DNA of 64,000 nucleotides from Pseudomonas sp. Bc-h (GTDB lineage: Bacteria; Pseudomonadota; Gammaproteobacteria; Pseudomonadales; Pseudomonadaceae), in contig NZ_MUIN01000011.1 of assembly GCF_002080045.1 (NCBI RefSeq), positions 124,001 to 188,000 of the forward strand, written 5' to 3'. Under the pieces are notes generated by a model, which did not search any database, was not told the origin of the DNA, and saw only the letters and a program-made list of their open reading frames with translations. Positions 28,557-39,249 of the stretch are shown here, piece after piece. Position 1 is the first letter of the stretch, and every line of letters begins with the position of its first letter. The translations under genes and the position numbers were made by a program.

Positions 28557-29483
28557 ATGAGTTTTCCAACAAGAACGAACGCCATCGATTTTGACAGTGC
28601 CAGGCTGCAACGCTTTGGGTTCGCAGCTGCGCACAGTCCTGCGCCACAACCTCTGAATTACGAGCAATTGCAGCGCCGCCTTGGTCTGCAATTACAGACC
28701 AGCCTGGAAGCGGACAAGATTCTGGGCATGTTCTTCAACAGCGTGCAGCAGTTCATCCCGCTCAACGCCTTGAACTACAAGCATCTGGGCACGGATCTGC
28801 GTCTGGAATTCGGCGAACGCTCGCGTCACAACGCCAGTTACTGCATGACCCATGAAGGCGAGCAGATGGGCGAGTTGGTCTTCCATCGCGACAAGCGCTT
28901 CACCGAAGAAGAGCTCTCGCATCTCGAATCGTTGCTGGCCAGCCTGCTGTTTCCCCTTCGCAACGCCCTGCTTTATCGCAATGCGAGCCTGAGTGCGCTG
29001 CGCGACCCACTAACCGGCGCGGGCAATCGCATCGCCATGGAGCAGTCGCTGACACGCGAGGGGGAAATCGCTCGGCGCCAGCAACAGCCTCTGTCGGTGC
29101 TGATGCTCGATATCGATCATTTCAAGGGGATCAATGACACCCACGGCCATGCCACGGGTGATGAAGTGCTGAGGGCTGTGGCGGATGCGATCAAGGATCG
29201 TCTGCGCAACATCGATCAGGTCTTCAGATTTGGCGGGGAGGAATTTCTGATCGTGCTGACCAATACCGGTCGTGAGTCAGCCGCGCTGGTCGGCGAACGC
29301 CTGCGCAACGCGGCACTGCAACTCACTTATCCGGTCGATGGCCGGCCGGTGGAACTGACTGTCAGCCTGGGCTGCTCGACGCTGCTGCCGGGAGAATCTC
29401 CCGACAGCCTGGTGCGTCGCGCCGACACCGCCCTCTATGCAGCCAAGCGCCAGGGCCGCAACCGCCTCGAAATGGCGGGCTGA
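28557..29483 (+). CDS. Diguanylate cyclase with N-terminal sensory region (GGDEF)
   Basis: This 308-residue soluble protein has an N-terminal GAF-like region (about residues 35-140) followed by a GGDEF domain. The active-site signature is GGEEF, and RNID five residues ahead is an intact inhibitory I-site, so it should make c-di-GMP with product inhibition. From memory it corresponds to PAO1 PA3177, near the ubiG-yciK block. AGGAG lies 7 bases upstream of the ATG. It converges on undA with only 4 bp between the stops, and no terminator separates them, so the transcripts probably overlap. Confidence 0.88.
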   Translation: MSFPTRTNAIDFDSARLQRFGFAAAHSPAPQPLNYEQLQRRLGLQLQTSLEADKILGMFFNSVQQFIPLNALNYKHLGTDLRLEFGERSRHNASYCMTHEGEQMGELVFHRDKRFTEEELSHLESLLASLLFPLRNALLYRNASLSALRDPLTGAGNRIAMEQSLTREGEIARRQQQPLSVLMLDIDHFKGINDTHGHATGDEVLRAVADAIKDRLRNIDQVFRFGGEEFLIVLTNTGRESAALVGERLRNAALQLTYPVDGRPVELTVSLGCSTLLPGESPDSLVRRADTALYAAKRQGRNRLEMAG

Positions 29484-29487
29484 AGCC

Positions 29488-30285
29488 TCAGGCCCGAACC
29501 GCGAACCGACGCTCGCGCGAGGGTGCCGCCGCTTCCTGAGGCCGCTCCAGAACCATGCAGCGTTCCAGAAACAGGTACATGTACTCGTAACTCTTGCAGA
29601 TCGCCATTCTGAGGTCTGCCTGCAATTGCTCGCTGGGGTTGTTGCCCGCCAGGGTGCAAATGATTTCCAGGGCTTCCCAGGGGTGGGAGTCATCGTATTG
29701 CGCATGCATTTTCAGCCACTTCATGGCGCGCTTGCGCAGATCCGGCGGGAACATATCTGCGTATGTCTCTTGCGAACATACGACAGCCGACCATTCGCCG
29801 GTCGCCCCTTCAATGGCATAGTTGGTGGCTGCGATCGCGACGACCAGAGGCTCCGACGAACAGCTGTGCCAGCACCAGTGATTGAGTGCGTGCAACTCTG
29901 ACGGAACGCGCTGCGCTTGCAGGTCTTCCAGCGTGACCCCATGGGCCGCGCTCCAGTTTACCCAGTAATCGGCATGATTGAGTTCAACCCGAATATTGCG
30001 CATCAGCCAGCGACGCGCCATGTCTTCGCCCGGGTGACGGGCAAAACGGGTCTTGGTCAGGTTATGCGCCATGTAGACCGCAAACTGTTCAACAACAGGC
30101 CATCCACCAATCAAATACTGGCGCATGGTTCTCGAACTGAGCCGCCCATCTCTCATACGTTGATAAAGTTCATGCCCTACCACGCGTGCCTTGGCCTCAC
30201 TGCAATCGTTGATCAATTGCTGTGCCCAAACGGGGTAACTGCTGGCATCCATCAGCGGACCGGTTCTTATGAACATATCGATCAC
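29488..30285 (-). CDS. undA: UndA-type non-heme di-iron oxidase (1-undecene synthase)
   Basis: This 265-residue protein of the heme-oxygenase-like fold is usually mis-annotated as a TenA regulator. It begins with GTG at 30285, AAGGAG 8 bases upstream, giving MIDMFIRTGPLMDAS, very close to my memory of UndA of P. fluorescens Pf-5. The metal ligands fall at matching positions: Glu66 (PVVEQF), Glu101 and His104 (VELNH), Glu159 (AIEGATGEW), His194, Asp198 and His201 (HAQYDDSH). UndA oxidatively decarboxylates medium-chain fatty acids such as lauric acid to terminal alkenes. It lies 36 bp downstream of rbdA on the same strand and may be co-transcribed with it. Confidence 0.87.
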   Translation of the reverse strand: MIDMFIRTGPLMDASSYPVWAQQLINDCSEAKARVVGHELYQRMRDGRLSSRTMRQYLIGGWPVVEQFAVYMAHNLTKTRFARHPGEDMARRWLMRNIRVELNHADYWVNWSAAHGVTLEDLQAQRVPSELHALNHWCWHSCSSEPLVVAIAATNYAIEGATGEWSAVVCSQETYADMFPPDLRKRAMKWLKMHAQYDDSHPWEALEIICTLAGNNPSEQLQADLRMAICKSYEYMYLFLERCMVLERPQEAAAPSRERRFAVRA

Positions 30286-30321
30286 TGTGTAGCTCCTTAT
30301 GTGGTGTTGCATCGGGGTCGT

Positions 30322-32787
30322 TCAGCGAAAAGTCCCGGGTGCGCTGAACAACATTGGGGTCTGCCTCGCGGGCCGTGCGTGCAGACATTCACAGGTGAAT
30401 AATTGCGGTCGCTCGATAACGTACCCCTGAGCGTAGTCCACACCGATTTCCAATAACGCCTGCTCTATCTGGGGGCTTTCGACGAACTCGGCGATCGTCT
30501 GTTTGCCCATTACGTGCCCGATATGGTTGATCACTTCCACCATCGCCCGGTTGACCGGGTCGTCGAGCATGTCTTTTACGAAACTGCCATCGATCTTCAG
30601 GAAATCCACAGGCAAATGCTTCAAGTACGCGAATGACGACATGCCTGCACAGAAGTCATCCAGTGAAAAACGGCATCCCAGACTCTTGAGTTCGTTAATG
30701 AACCGAATAGCACTGCCCAAATTGGCGATCGCACTGGTTTCGGTGATTTCAAAACAGATAAGTTCGGGAGGTATTGCGTAGATCTGGAACTGCTGTCGCA
30801 AATATTCAAGAAAAGCGTCGTCACCGATGCTGGTGCCGGACAAGTTGATGGCGCAAGTGGCCATGGGCCCGGTCCGGTGATTGTCGTTCAGGCAATCGGC
30901 GATGATCTTGAATACGTTCTGCACGACCCATCGATCCAGGGTGGTCATCATCCCGTAGCGCTCGGCGGCGGGAATGAAACTGTCGGGCAGGATCATCCGG
31001 CCTGATTCGTCGCGCAGGCGCAGCAGGATTTCCACGTGACCGTTACTGTGCCCGGCATCGCGGCTCAAGGCAGCGATTTCCTGGGAGTACAGGCAGAACC
31101 GGTTGTCTTCCAGGGCCATGTGCAAGCGCTGAATCCAGGCCATTTCGCCGAACCGCGTCGACAGCTCCGAATCGTCGTCGTGATAGACCTGAACCCGGTT
31201 GCGGCCTTTTTCCTTGGCCATGTAGCAAGCCATGTCGGCGGCACGCAGCGACGTTTCGAGGGTCGTTGGCACGTCGGAAATATGCACCAGACCAACGCTG
31301 ATGGTGGTCACGAATGGCCGGCCCTTCCAGACGAAATGCAACGTTTCGACGGTCTGGCGCAGGCCCTCGGCAATCTTCTCCGCAGCTTCCGGCGGGCAGT
31401 GCTCCAGCAGAATCCCGAACTCGTCACCGCCCAGCCGCGCCAAGGTATCGCCCTCGCGAATGCCCTGTTGCAGCAGCGCGCAAATGTGCCGCAGCAATTC
31501 GTCCCCAGCGGCATGGCCACTGGTGTCGTTGACCAGCTTGAACTGGTCCAGATCGAGGAACATCACCGCATGACGACCGGGCTTCTGCGCCAGACCGTTA
31601 AGCGCCAGCTCCAGCCGGTATTCGAACTCTCGGCGGTTCGCCAGGCCCGTCAGCGCGTCGTGAGTCGCCTGCCATGACAGGTTGGCGATGTACTGCCGCT
31701 CCTGGGTCATGTCGTGCAGCACCAGCACGGCGCCACTGACTTTGCCTTCGGTACGGATCGGAGAACCCACCAGCGCCACCGAAACCGTGCTGCCGTCCAG
31801 CCGCTGGATCAGCTTGGAGTTTTCGCTGCCGCCGCCCAGTTTGCCGCCCAGAATGTGCTCGATCAGCGTCGAGCTGTCTTTCTGGTCGTTTTCATCCAGC
31901 AGATTGAACAGCGCGGCCAGCGGCAAACCAGCGGCCTGTTCGTTCTTCCAGTGGGTCATGTGCTCGGCCGCCGGATTCATGTAGGCGATCGAACCATCGA
32001 CGTCCGTGGTGATGACGCCATCGCCAATCGATTCCAGGGTGATCTGCGCCCGCTCCTTCTCCATCTGCAAGGCGGTGGCAAAGGCGTGGCGTTGTTCCAG
32101 CAGCTTGTGAGTGCGCAGCAGCGCCAGAATGATCAGAAACACCGCAGTGGTCAGGTTGACCACCAGCAGAATTCGCAAGATGACCCGTGACCCCTCGCCC
32201 AGCGCATCGCTGAAGGCCATGGCAGCCGGGGTCACGCCTTCGTTGATTGCATTTATTCGCTGCCGCCAGGCCAGTACATCGGCGTTGGTGGCACTGCCTT
32301 CGAGGATGCGGTCGTGCATCTCCCGGGCGACTTCATCGAGCTGCACCAGGTAGTTGTCACCGATCTTCCACAGATCGATGGCCTTCTCCAGATAGCTGAA
32401 ATGCCGGAAGTTGAGATAGAGCCAGATGATGCCCTGAGCATCGTCGGGATGGTTACCACCCTGCAGAATGCCTGCATTGGCGCGTGCGATGTCCGGAACC
32501 GGTTGATCCATTGCCACTCGCAGATCATGCCCGCCCTGAGGGATGGCGATGGCCTGCTGGTATTTCATGTAGTTGATCTCATCACGGCTGTTGGCGTAGA
32601 GATTCAGATAGTAGATCGCGTCCTTCTGCCCCTTGGACCAGAGGCTTTCCCCTCCGACGTAACTGCGCACGGCCGACATCATGTAAAGGCTGACGCAGCC
32701 CAGCAACGCCTGTAGCAGTACCACAGCGATAAATGGCCAAACGATGCCCAGAAGACGGGGCTTCTCGAGGATCCGCTTTTGCTTCAT
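30322..32787 (-). CDS. rbdA: RbdA-like membrane c-di-GMP protein (PAS-GGDEF-EAL)
   Basis: This 821-residue inner-membrane protein has a membrane helix (about 12-38), a periplasmic sensory region, a second helix (about 205-228), a PAS domain (about 245-375), a GGDEF domain with intact GGDEF and an I-site (REGD), and an EAL domain. The EAL signature reads EILLR, but the other catalytic residues are present (NLSG, EITE, DDFCAG, KIDGSF, EFVES). Order and position next to the ABC exporter, DsbA-like, trhO, bolA and fumC genes match PAO1 PA0861, RbdA, a phosphodiesterase needed for biofilm dispersal (from memory). The ATG at 32787 follows AAGGGA. undA follows downstream. Confidence 0.82.
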   Translation of the reverse strand: MKQKRILEKPRLLGIVWPFIAVVLLQALLGCVSLYMMSAVRSYVGGESLWSKGQKDAIYYLNLYANSRDEINYMKYQQAIAIPQGGHDLRVAMDQPVPDIARANAGILQGGNHPDDAQGIIWLYLNFRHFSYLEKAIDLWKIGDNYLVQLDEVAREMHDRILEGSATNADVLAWRQRINAINEGVTPAAMAFSDALGEGSRVILRILLVVNLTTAVFLIILALLRTHKLLEQRHAFATALQMEKERAQITLESIGDGVITTDVDGSIAYMNPAAEHMTHWKNEQAAGLPLAALFNLLDENDQKDSSTLIEHILGGKLGGGSENSKLIQRLDGSTVSVALVGSPIRTEGKVSGAVLVLHDMTQERQYIANLSWQATHDALTGLANRREFEYRLELALNGLAQKPGRHAVMFLDLDQFKLVNDTSGHAAGDELLRHICALLQQGIREGDTLARLGGDEFGILLEHCPPEAAEKIAEGLRQTVETLHFVWKGRPFVTTISVGLVHISDVPTTLETSLRAADMACYMAKEKGRNRVQVYHDDDSELSTRFGEMAWIQRLHMALEDNRFCLYSQEIAALSRDAGHSNGHVEILLRLRDESGRMILPDSFIPAAERYGMMTTLDRWVVQNVFKIIADCLNDNHRTGPMATCAINLSGTSIGDDAFLEYLRQQFQIYAIPPELICFEITETSAIANLGSAIRFINELKSLGCRFSLDDFCAGMSSFAYLKHLPVDFLKIDGSFVKDMLDDPVNRAMVEVINHIGHVMGKQTIAEFVESPQIEQALLEIGVDYAQGYVIERPQLFTCECLHARPARQTPMLFSAPGTFR

Positions 32788-33056
32788 GGTGTCCCTTTCA
32801 TCAGCACTGCCAGTACTCACTCCCTCAATCAGGCTACCTCCTGACCTACAAGGGACTCGGCTAATTTCCACGATTCAGCGGGTTACTGCCTACGTCTTGT
32901 ACATGACCGCTGTGTAAACGCGGGAATGAAGAGACGTAAATATGACGCTTTTCACACTTTCCTCAAGCACACGGCTCAAGCATAGCCCAAGAATTGACGT
33001 GTTCCACTGGCGATACGCCATTTCAGACTTGCTATGCGAAAAACCGACAAGATGTA

Positions 33057-34892
33057 TCAAAGCTGTTGCAGGTGACCATAAAGCCGTGCGTAGAGGCCGC
33101 CGTCAGCAATCAGTTGCTGGTGGTCGCCATCCTCGGCAATGCTGCCACCATCGAAGACGAGAACGCGATCGGCCTGCTTCACCGCAGAGAGACGGTGAGC
33201 AATGATCAGGGTGGTTCGGCCACTGAGAAAACGATTCAGGGCTTGATGCAGGTTGTACTCGGTGGCGGCGTCCAGGGCCGAGGTCGCTTCGTCGAGAATC
33301 ACCACCTTGGGGTCGGCGAGCACCATGCGTGCAATCGCCAGACGCTGACGCTGCCCGCCTGAAAGCCGCACCCCCGAACGCCCTACCACGCTGTCCAGCC
33401 CTTGCGGCAGCGCACGGATCGTGGCGTCCAGTTGAGCGATTTCCAGTGCCTGCCAACAGGCTTCATCGCTGCGTTCGCGGCCCATGGCCAGATTGGCGCG
33501 GACGGTGTCGTTGAACAGCGCCGGATGCTGCAGCACCACAGCGACGTTTTCGCGAACGGTTTCCAGGCCAATGTCTTCAAGGCTGGCGCCACCGAAGCGG
33601 ATGGTCCCGGCCTTTGGGGTGTAGAGCCCCAACAGCAGTTGCACCAGCGTGCTCTTGCCTCCGCCGCTGGCGCCGACAATGGCGACCTTCTCGCCGGGTG
33701 TGATCGTAAGATCGAGATGATCGAGCACCCATTCTTCGTTGTAACCGAAGCACAGCCCGCGCACATCGATACTCACCGTTTCGCGGCCGATGAACGGGTT
33801 GACCCGCCCTTCGTACTGAGGCTCGTCAGCGCGGGCCAGCAGTTCGTTGATGCGGGTCAGCGCACCACCGGCAGCATAGAAGGCGTATTGCAGATTGAGT
33901 AGTTGTTCCACCGGGCCGATCATGAACCACAGATAACTGAAGACCGCGAGCATATGGCCGATGGACAAGTCGGAGAACAGCACGGTGAGCATCGCTGCCG
34001 CGCGGAAGATGTCGATGCCGAACTGGAACAGCAGCCCGCTGGCACGCCCCGATGCATCGCTTTTCCACTGCGACGCCACTGCGTAGTCGCGCACTTCCTT
34101 CGCGCGCAACCCCAGCAAACCGAGGAAATAGCCCTGACGGTTACCGGCACGAATTTCCTGAATCGCGTCCAGGGTTTCGGTCAGGGCCTGGGTGAAACGA
34201 GAGGTACTGTCGTTTTCCAGCTTCTTCAGGTGTTTGACCCGCTTGCCCAGCTTCACCGTGGCGTAGATCACCAGCGGATTGAACAACAGGATCAAGAGCG
34301 CCAACTGCCAGTGCATCCACACCAGAATCGCTGCCGTGCCCGTCAGCGTCAGCATCGCGACCAGAAACTTGCTGAGGGTCTCGCCGACAAACTTGTCCAG
34401 CGTATCCAGATCGGTCACCAGATGCGCGGTCACCGTGCCGCTGCCCAGGCTCTCGTATTCTCCGAGAGAAATACGCTTGAGGCGTTCGATCAGTCGGGTC
34501 CGGATGCGATAGACGATGTCCTTGGAGAGGCCGGCGAACAGCCGCGCCTGAATCACGTTGAACAGCAGAGCGCCCAGACGCAGGCATAGCGTGGTAACCA
34601 GCATCAGGCCGATATAGCCCACCGGTTTATGCAGGCTTTCCGGCAGGAACTGATTCATGAAAATCAGCGCCGAATTACCTTTGCCCAGCAGCACTTCGTC
34701 GACCAGCAGCGGCAGCAGCAACGGAATGGGCACCGAGCAGAGCACCGCCATGACCGCGACGCCATTGGCAATCCACAGAGCCTTTTTGTGATGCAACGCA
34801 AGGCGACGGATCTGCGCCCAGTCCAGACGGTCGAGCCGGCCTGCCCCGGACTTGGGCGATCCCGGACGTTCTATGTCGACGGAATCACGCAC
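33057..34892 (-). CDS. ABC transporter, fused permease and ATPase (exporter type)
   Basis: This 611-residue half-transporter has an N-terminal six-helix membrane domain (about 35-330) and a C-terminal ATPase with Walker A GASGGGKST, signature LSGGQRQRLAIARM and Walker B VVILDEATSALD. It would act as a homodimeric exporter; the substrate is unknown, with lipid or drug as family options. The GTG start overlaps the end of the DsbA-like gene by 8 bp and the ribosome site is distant, so translation is probably coupled. From memory it is the counterpart of PA0860. Confidence 0.9.
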   Translation of the reverse strand: MRDSVDIERPGSPKSGAGRLDRLDWAQIRRLALHHKKALWIANGVAVMAVLCSVPIPLLLPLLVDEVLLGKGNSALIFMNQFLPESLHKPVGYIGLMLVTTLCLRLGALLFNVIQARLFAGLSKDIVYRIRTRLIERLKRISLGEYESLGSGTVTAHLVTDLDTLDKFVGETLSKFLVAMLTLTGTAAILVWMHWQLALLILLFNPLVIYATVKLGKRVKHLKKLENDSTSRFTQALTETLDAIQEIRAGNRQGYFLGLLGLRAKEVRDYAVASQWKSDASGRASGLLFQFGIDIFRAAAMLTVLFSDLSIGHMLAVFSYLWFMIGPVEQLLNLQYAFYAAGGALTRINELLARADEPQYEGRVNPFIGRETVSIDVRGLCFGYNEEWVLDHLDLTITPGEKVAIVGASGGGKSTLVQLLLGLYTPKAGTIRFGGASLEDIGLETVRENVAVVLQHPALFNDTVRANLAMGRERSDEACWQALEIAQLDATIRALPQGLDSVVGRSGVRLSGGQRQRLAIARMVLADPKVVILDEATSALDAATEYNLHQALNRFLSGRTTLIIAHRLSAVKQADRVLVFDGGSIAEDGDHQQLIADGGLYARLYGHLQQL

Positions 34893-35520
34893 AGGCTGCG
34901 CGCTCCAGCCAACGGCTGAGCAACGGCGCGAGTTCTTCCAGAGGTTGATAGCCGTTGGTCAGCAATGCCAGTTGGCCGTTGCGTTCGGCGAGTAGCGTAG
35001 GAAATCCGGCGATGCCCAAGTCCTGCACCCAAGAGAAATCAGAGGCCGTGGCGGCATGCTGTTCAGCACTGTCGAAAGCGCCGGCGAATTCGATGCGGGG
35101 CAAACCGGCCTTTTCCGCCAGTTCCGTCAACACCGACGCCTGAGTGACGTCACGCCCCTGCACATAGAAGGCCTGCTGGATTTCCTTGACCAATTTCCAG
35201 GCAATGTCCGGTGCCAGGCTGCGCGCCGCAACAACGGCACGGCAGGCAGGCTCGGTGTCGTAGACAAACCCGTCGGGCAGGGCGTCTTCGAACGTGAACG
35301 ACTGACCCGTGGTGTTCTGCACCGCCTGCCAGTGTTCGAGAATGTAGCGTTTGGTCGTCGGTTCCAGCGCCGCGCCGCTGCCGGTGCGCAGGCCGCCTAC
35401 CACCAGATGCAACGGCAACCCCGCCGCCCTCGCCTGCTCGACCAACGCTTCGGCCACTGGCGCAAAGCCCCAGCACCATGAACACATCGGGTCCATCACA
35501 TAAAGCAGGCGGGCGTGCAT
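34885..35520 (-). CDS. DsbA-family thioredoxin-fold protein (FrnE-like)
   Basis: This 211-residue DsbA-like protein has the active site Cys13-Ser-Trp-Cys16 in DPMCSWCWGF and the cis-proline in IAGFPTLL. It has no signal peptide, so it acts in the cytoplasm, unlike DsbA; this fits the FrnE/2-hydroxychromene isomerase side of the family. The role is unknown; protection against oxidative damage is a family suggestion. It lies 3 bp behind trhO and overlaps the ABC gene, within a tightly packed three-gene unit. Confidence 0.87.
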   Translation of the reverse strand: MHARLLYVMDPMCSWCWGFAPVAEALVEQARAAGLPLHLVVGGLRTGSGAALEPTTKRYILEHWQAVQNTTGQSFTFEDALPDGFVYDTEPACRAVVAARSLAPDIAWKLVKEIQQAFYVQGRDVTQASVLTELAEKAGLPRIEFAGAFDSAEQHAATASDFSWVQDLGIAGFPTLLAERNGQLALLTNGYQPLEELAPLLSRWLERAACA

Positions 35521-35523
35521 GGC

Positions 35524-36489
35524 TCAGGCCTCGTTGGTTTGCGTTTCGTTGGCGTCCAGCAGGCGATAGTTGCGACCGATGGGGTGCGGCTGATTGCGCG
35601 CCTTGGCCAGTTCGATCTGCTTCTGACGGTCGATAGCGCTGCGACGGGTCTTCTCGCTCAGCGAGTCCCAGCAATGCGGGCAACTGACGCCCGGCGAGTA
35701 GTGCTCACTGGCGCGGTCCTCGGCGCTGATCGGGGTACGGCAGGCATGACATTGATCGTAGTCGCCTTCGGTCAGGTCGTGGCGCACGGTCACGCGATTG
35801 TCGAACACGAAGCAGTCGCCGCGCCACTGGCTTTCTTCCTGTGGCACTTCTTCAAGGTATTTGAGGATGCCGCCCTTGAGGTGGTAAACCTCTTCGAAAC
35901 CCTCGCCCAGCATATAGCTCGAGGCTTTTTCGCAACGAATGCCTCCGGTGCAGAACATCGCGACTTTCTTGTGTTTCGCCGGATCGAAGTTGGCCTTGAT
36001 GTACTCGGGGAACTCACGAAACGTCGTGGTCTTCGGATCGATGGCGCCTTCGAAGGTGCCGATGGACACTTCGTAGTCGTTACGGGTATCGATCAGCAGC
36101 ACTTCCGGATCTGCGATCAGGGCGTTCCAGTCCTGCGGATCGACGTAGGTGCCGACCGCCTTGTTCGGGTCAACGCCTTCGACGCCGAGGGTGACGATTT
36201 CTTTCTTGAGTTTGACTTTGGTGCGGTAGAACGGCTGATCGTCGCAGTACGACTCTTTATGGTCGATGTCGTCCATGCGCGGGTCGTTCTTGAGCCAGGC
36301 CATCAGCCCGTCGATGCCTTCGCGACTACCGGAAACCGTGCCGTTGATGCCTTCCTGAGCGATCAGCAGCGTGCCTTTGATATCGTTGTCGATCATCGCG
36401 TTGAGCAATGGCTCGCGCATCTCGACGTAGTCCGAAAGGGTGACGAATTTGTACAGCGCCGCGACGACGATGGGTGCGGTTTGGGTCAT
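35524..36489 (-). CDS. trhO: tRNA uridine(34) hydroxylase TrhO (rhodanese family)
   Basis: This 321-residue protein has an N-terminal ferredoxin-like region, a rhodanese domain with the catalytic cysteine in MFCTGGIRCEKASSYM, and a C-terminal zinc-ribbon-like stretch with four cysteines (CHAC and CPHC). TrhO hydroxylates U34 of certain tRNAs independently of prephenate, the first step to 5-methoxyuridine or cmo5U. GGAG precedes the ATG by 7 bases. It leads a unit with the DsbA-like and ABC genes. Confidence 0.93.
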   Translation of the reverse strand: MTQTAPIVVAALYKFVTLSDYVEMREPLLNAMIDNDIKGTLLIAQEGINGTVSGSREGIDGLMAWLKNDPRMDDIDHKESYCDDQPFYRTKVKLKKEIVTLGVEGVDPNKAVGTYVDPQDWNALIADPEVLLIDTRNDYEVSIGTFEGAIDPKTTTFREFPEYIKANFDPAKHKKVAMFCTGGIRCEKASSYMLGEGFEEVYHLKGGILKYLEEVPQEESQWRGDCFVFDNRVTVRHDLTEGDYDQCHACRTPISAEDRASEHYSPGVSCPHCWDSLSEKTRRSAIDRQKQIELAKARNQPHPIGRNYRLLDANETQTNEA

Positions 36490-36652
36490 GTTGCGTCTCC
36501 AGGTGGTGACCCTCGCAAAGGGCCTACCGGATGAATGATTCAGGTAAAAGCGTGCCGACCAGGCAGCGCGGCGCGGATTCTAGCAAAAATCGGAGGGGAG
36601 CCGACAGGGTGGTGGATCAGCGGGGGGTTGATGTGGGTCAAAAGAGTGGCCC

Positions 36653-36724
36653 CTGTAGCGGTCCGGCTTGCCGGCGGCGGCAATCTCGAGGACGCCAAGC
36701 GCCGGCAAGCCGGACTGCTACGGG
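36653..36724. repeat. Paired inverted REP element (BIME-like)
   Basis: Two arms, CTGTAGCGGTCCGGCTTGCC (36653-36672) and the near complement ending AAGCCGGACTGCTACGGG (36707-36724), face each other across a short centre. They form a long imperfect hairpin between bolA and trhO and may insulate or stabilise their transcripts. Confidence 0.8.
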
Positions 36725-36750
36725 AGAGAGCGTTGACCGAGCTGAACGAC

Positions 36751-37047
36751 TCAGTCATGCCCCCCGGCACAGGTCGGCGACGCAGGCGCGGCGCCCAGTT
36801 TCGCCCATTCGTCCGGGGTGTAAGTGTGCAGCGCCAGGGCGTGGAACTCACCCATCAGGCCACCGAGCAGGCCGTAGACCTTCTGGTGACGCTTTACGGC
36901 GTTAAGGCCAGCGAACTGCTCGCTGACCACAACCGCTTTGTAATGAGTGTCCGAGCCGCGACTGTGCATGTGGCTTTCATTGAGCACCTGAAGGTACTCG
37001 GGCTGAAAGACCGCCAACGCGGATTCGATTCGCTGTTGCATGCTCAT
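36751..37047 (-). CDS. bolA: BolA-family protein
   Basis: This 98-residue BolA-fold protein has the family segment SHMHSRGSDTHYKAVVVSEQF, with the conserved HxH-like ligands and the C-terminal RHQKVYGLLGGLM helix. BolA proteins pair with monothiol glutaredoxins to carry or sense Fe-S clusters, and E. coli BolA also affects morphology and biofilm genes. It lies 12 bp behind the DUF2059 gene. A second ATG two codons in is possible. Confidence 0.92.
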   Translation of the reverse strand: MSMQQRIESALAVFQPEYLQVLNESHMHSRGSDTHYKAVVVSEQFAGLNAVKRHQKVYGLLGGLMGEFHALALHTYTPDEWAKLGAAPASPTCAGGHD

Positions 37048-37059
37048 GTCAGGCTTCGC

Positions 37060-37593
37060 TTATGGCTTCTTGGCCGGAGCGGCCGGTGCAGCGGCTTTGC
37101 CAGCCGGCGCCAGTTCGTTGGTCATGGACTCCAGCAGCTTGGTGACCACAGGCACTGCAGGTTGCAGTTTTTCCTGAGTCATCTGGAACGATTGCTGGCT
37201 GATCTGCGGCATCTTGGCCTGGACTTTCTTGCCCAGAGGCGACTGATAGAAGGCCACCAGATCTTTCAGCTCCTGTTCGCTGAAGTTGTCGGTGTAGAGC
37301 TTGACCATGTCAGGCTGCAGCTTGTCCCAGCCAATGGCTTTGTCCAGAGCGGCGTTGGCCTGAGCCTGATACTTTTCCAGTACGGCTTTCTTGGAGTCGG
37401 GGGCTTTGGTTTCGGCGAAACGCTGGGCGAACATTTGCTGCGCTTGCATGTAGATAGGCGCACCCAACTGATCGGCGTGAGCCAGTTTGAGGAAGGCTAC
37501 AGCACTGGCTTCATGGCTGGGGGTGGCGGCGAGAGCCTGGCCGCTGGCACACACCAGGGCGACCGCAGCACAGATGGCGCGAAGACGGGTCAT
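37060..37593 (-). CDS. Exported DUF2059 protein
   Basis: This 177-residue protein has a signal peptide (about 1-22, ending ALA), a helical DUF2059 domain with the typical MVKLYTDNFSEQELKDLVAFYQSPLGKKV stretch (only part quoted by family sense), and an Ala/Pro-rich basic tail. The function of the domain is not known. It is the first gene of a pair with bolA, as in other pseudomonads, and is divergent from fumC. Confidence 0.82.
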   Translation of the reverse strand: MTRLRAICAAVALVCASGQALAATPSHEASAVAFLKLAHADQLGAPIYMQAQQMFAQRFAETKAPDSKKAVLEKYQAQANAALDKAIGWDKLQPDMVKLYTDNFSEQELKDLVAFYQSPLGKKVQAKMPQISQQSFQMTQEKLQPAVPVVTKLLESMTNELAPAGKAAAPAAPAKKP

Positions 37594-37854
37594 CGAGTTT
37601 CCTTATCTAGCAGGCGAGGCTGAACCCCAAGGCCGCACATTCTGCGCCCCTTTTCGCCCCGCGCTCAACCCCCGCCGCTACGAGCGGTCGAATCGGCGCC
37701 GGCGACAGCGAAATGCCTGTAAGGTTTCACACGACCGGGTTCTGCATTTTGTCGCACACTACAGACGCATGTTCTTGCCGCGCAGCCGCCAACGGGAACC
37801 GATCCCGCTTCCCGGGTACTAAACTGCGCTAACCGACCTTAAGGAGTGAGTCCA

Positions 37855-39241
<1,387 letters not shown>

Positions 39242-39249
<8 letters not shown>

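Noticed and set aside
29488..30285. TenA/thiaminase annotation for the UndA gene
   Set aside because: The full di-iron ligand set and N-terminus fit UndA; thiaminase active-site cysteine is not evident.
36653..36724. Reading the paired repeat as a CRISPR fragment
   Set aside because: Only one pair, facing arms and no spacers; it is a REP/BIME-type element.
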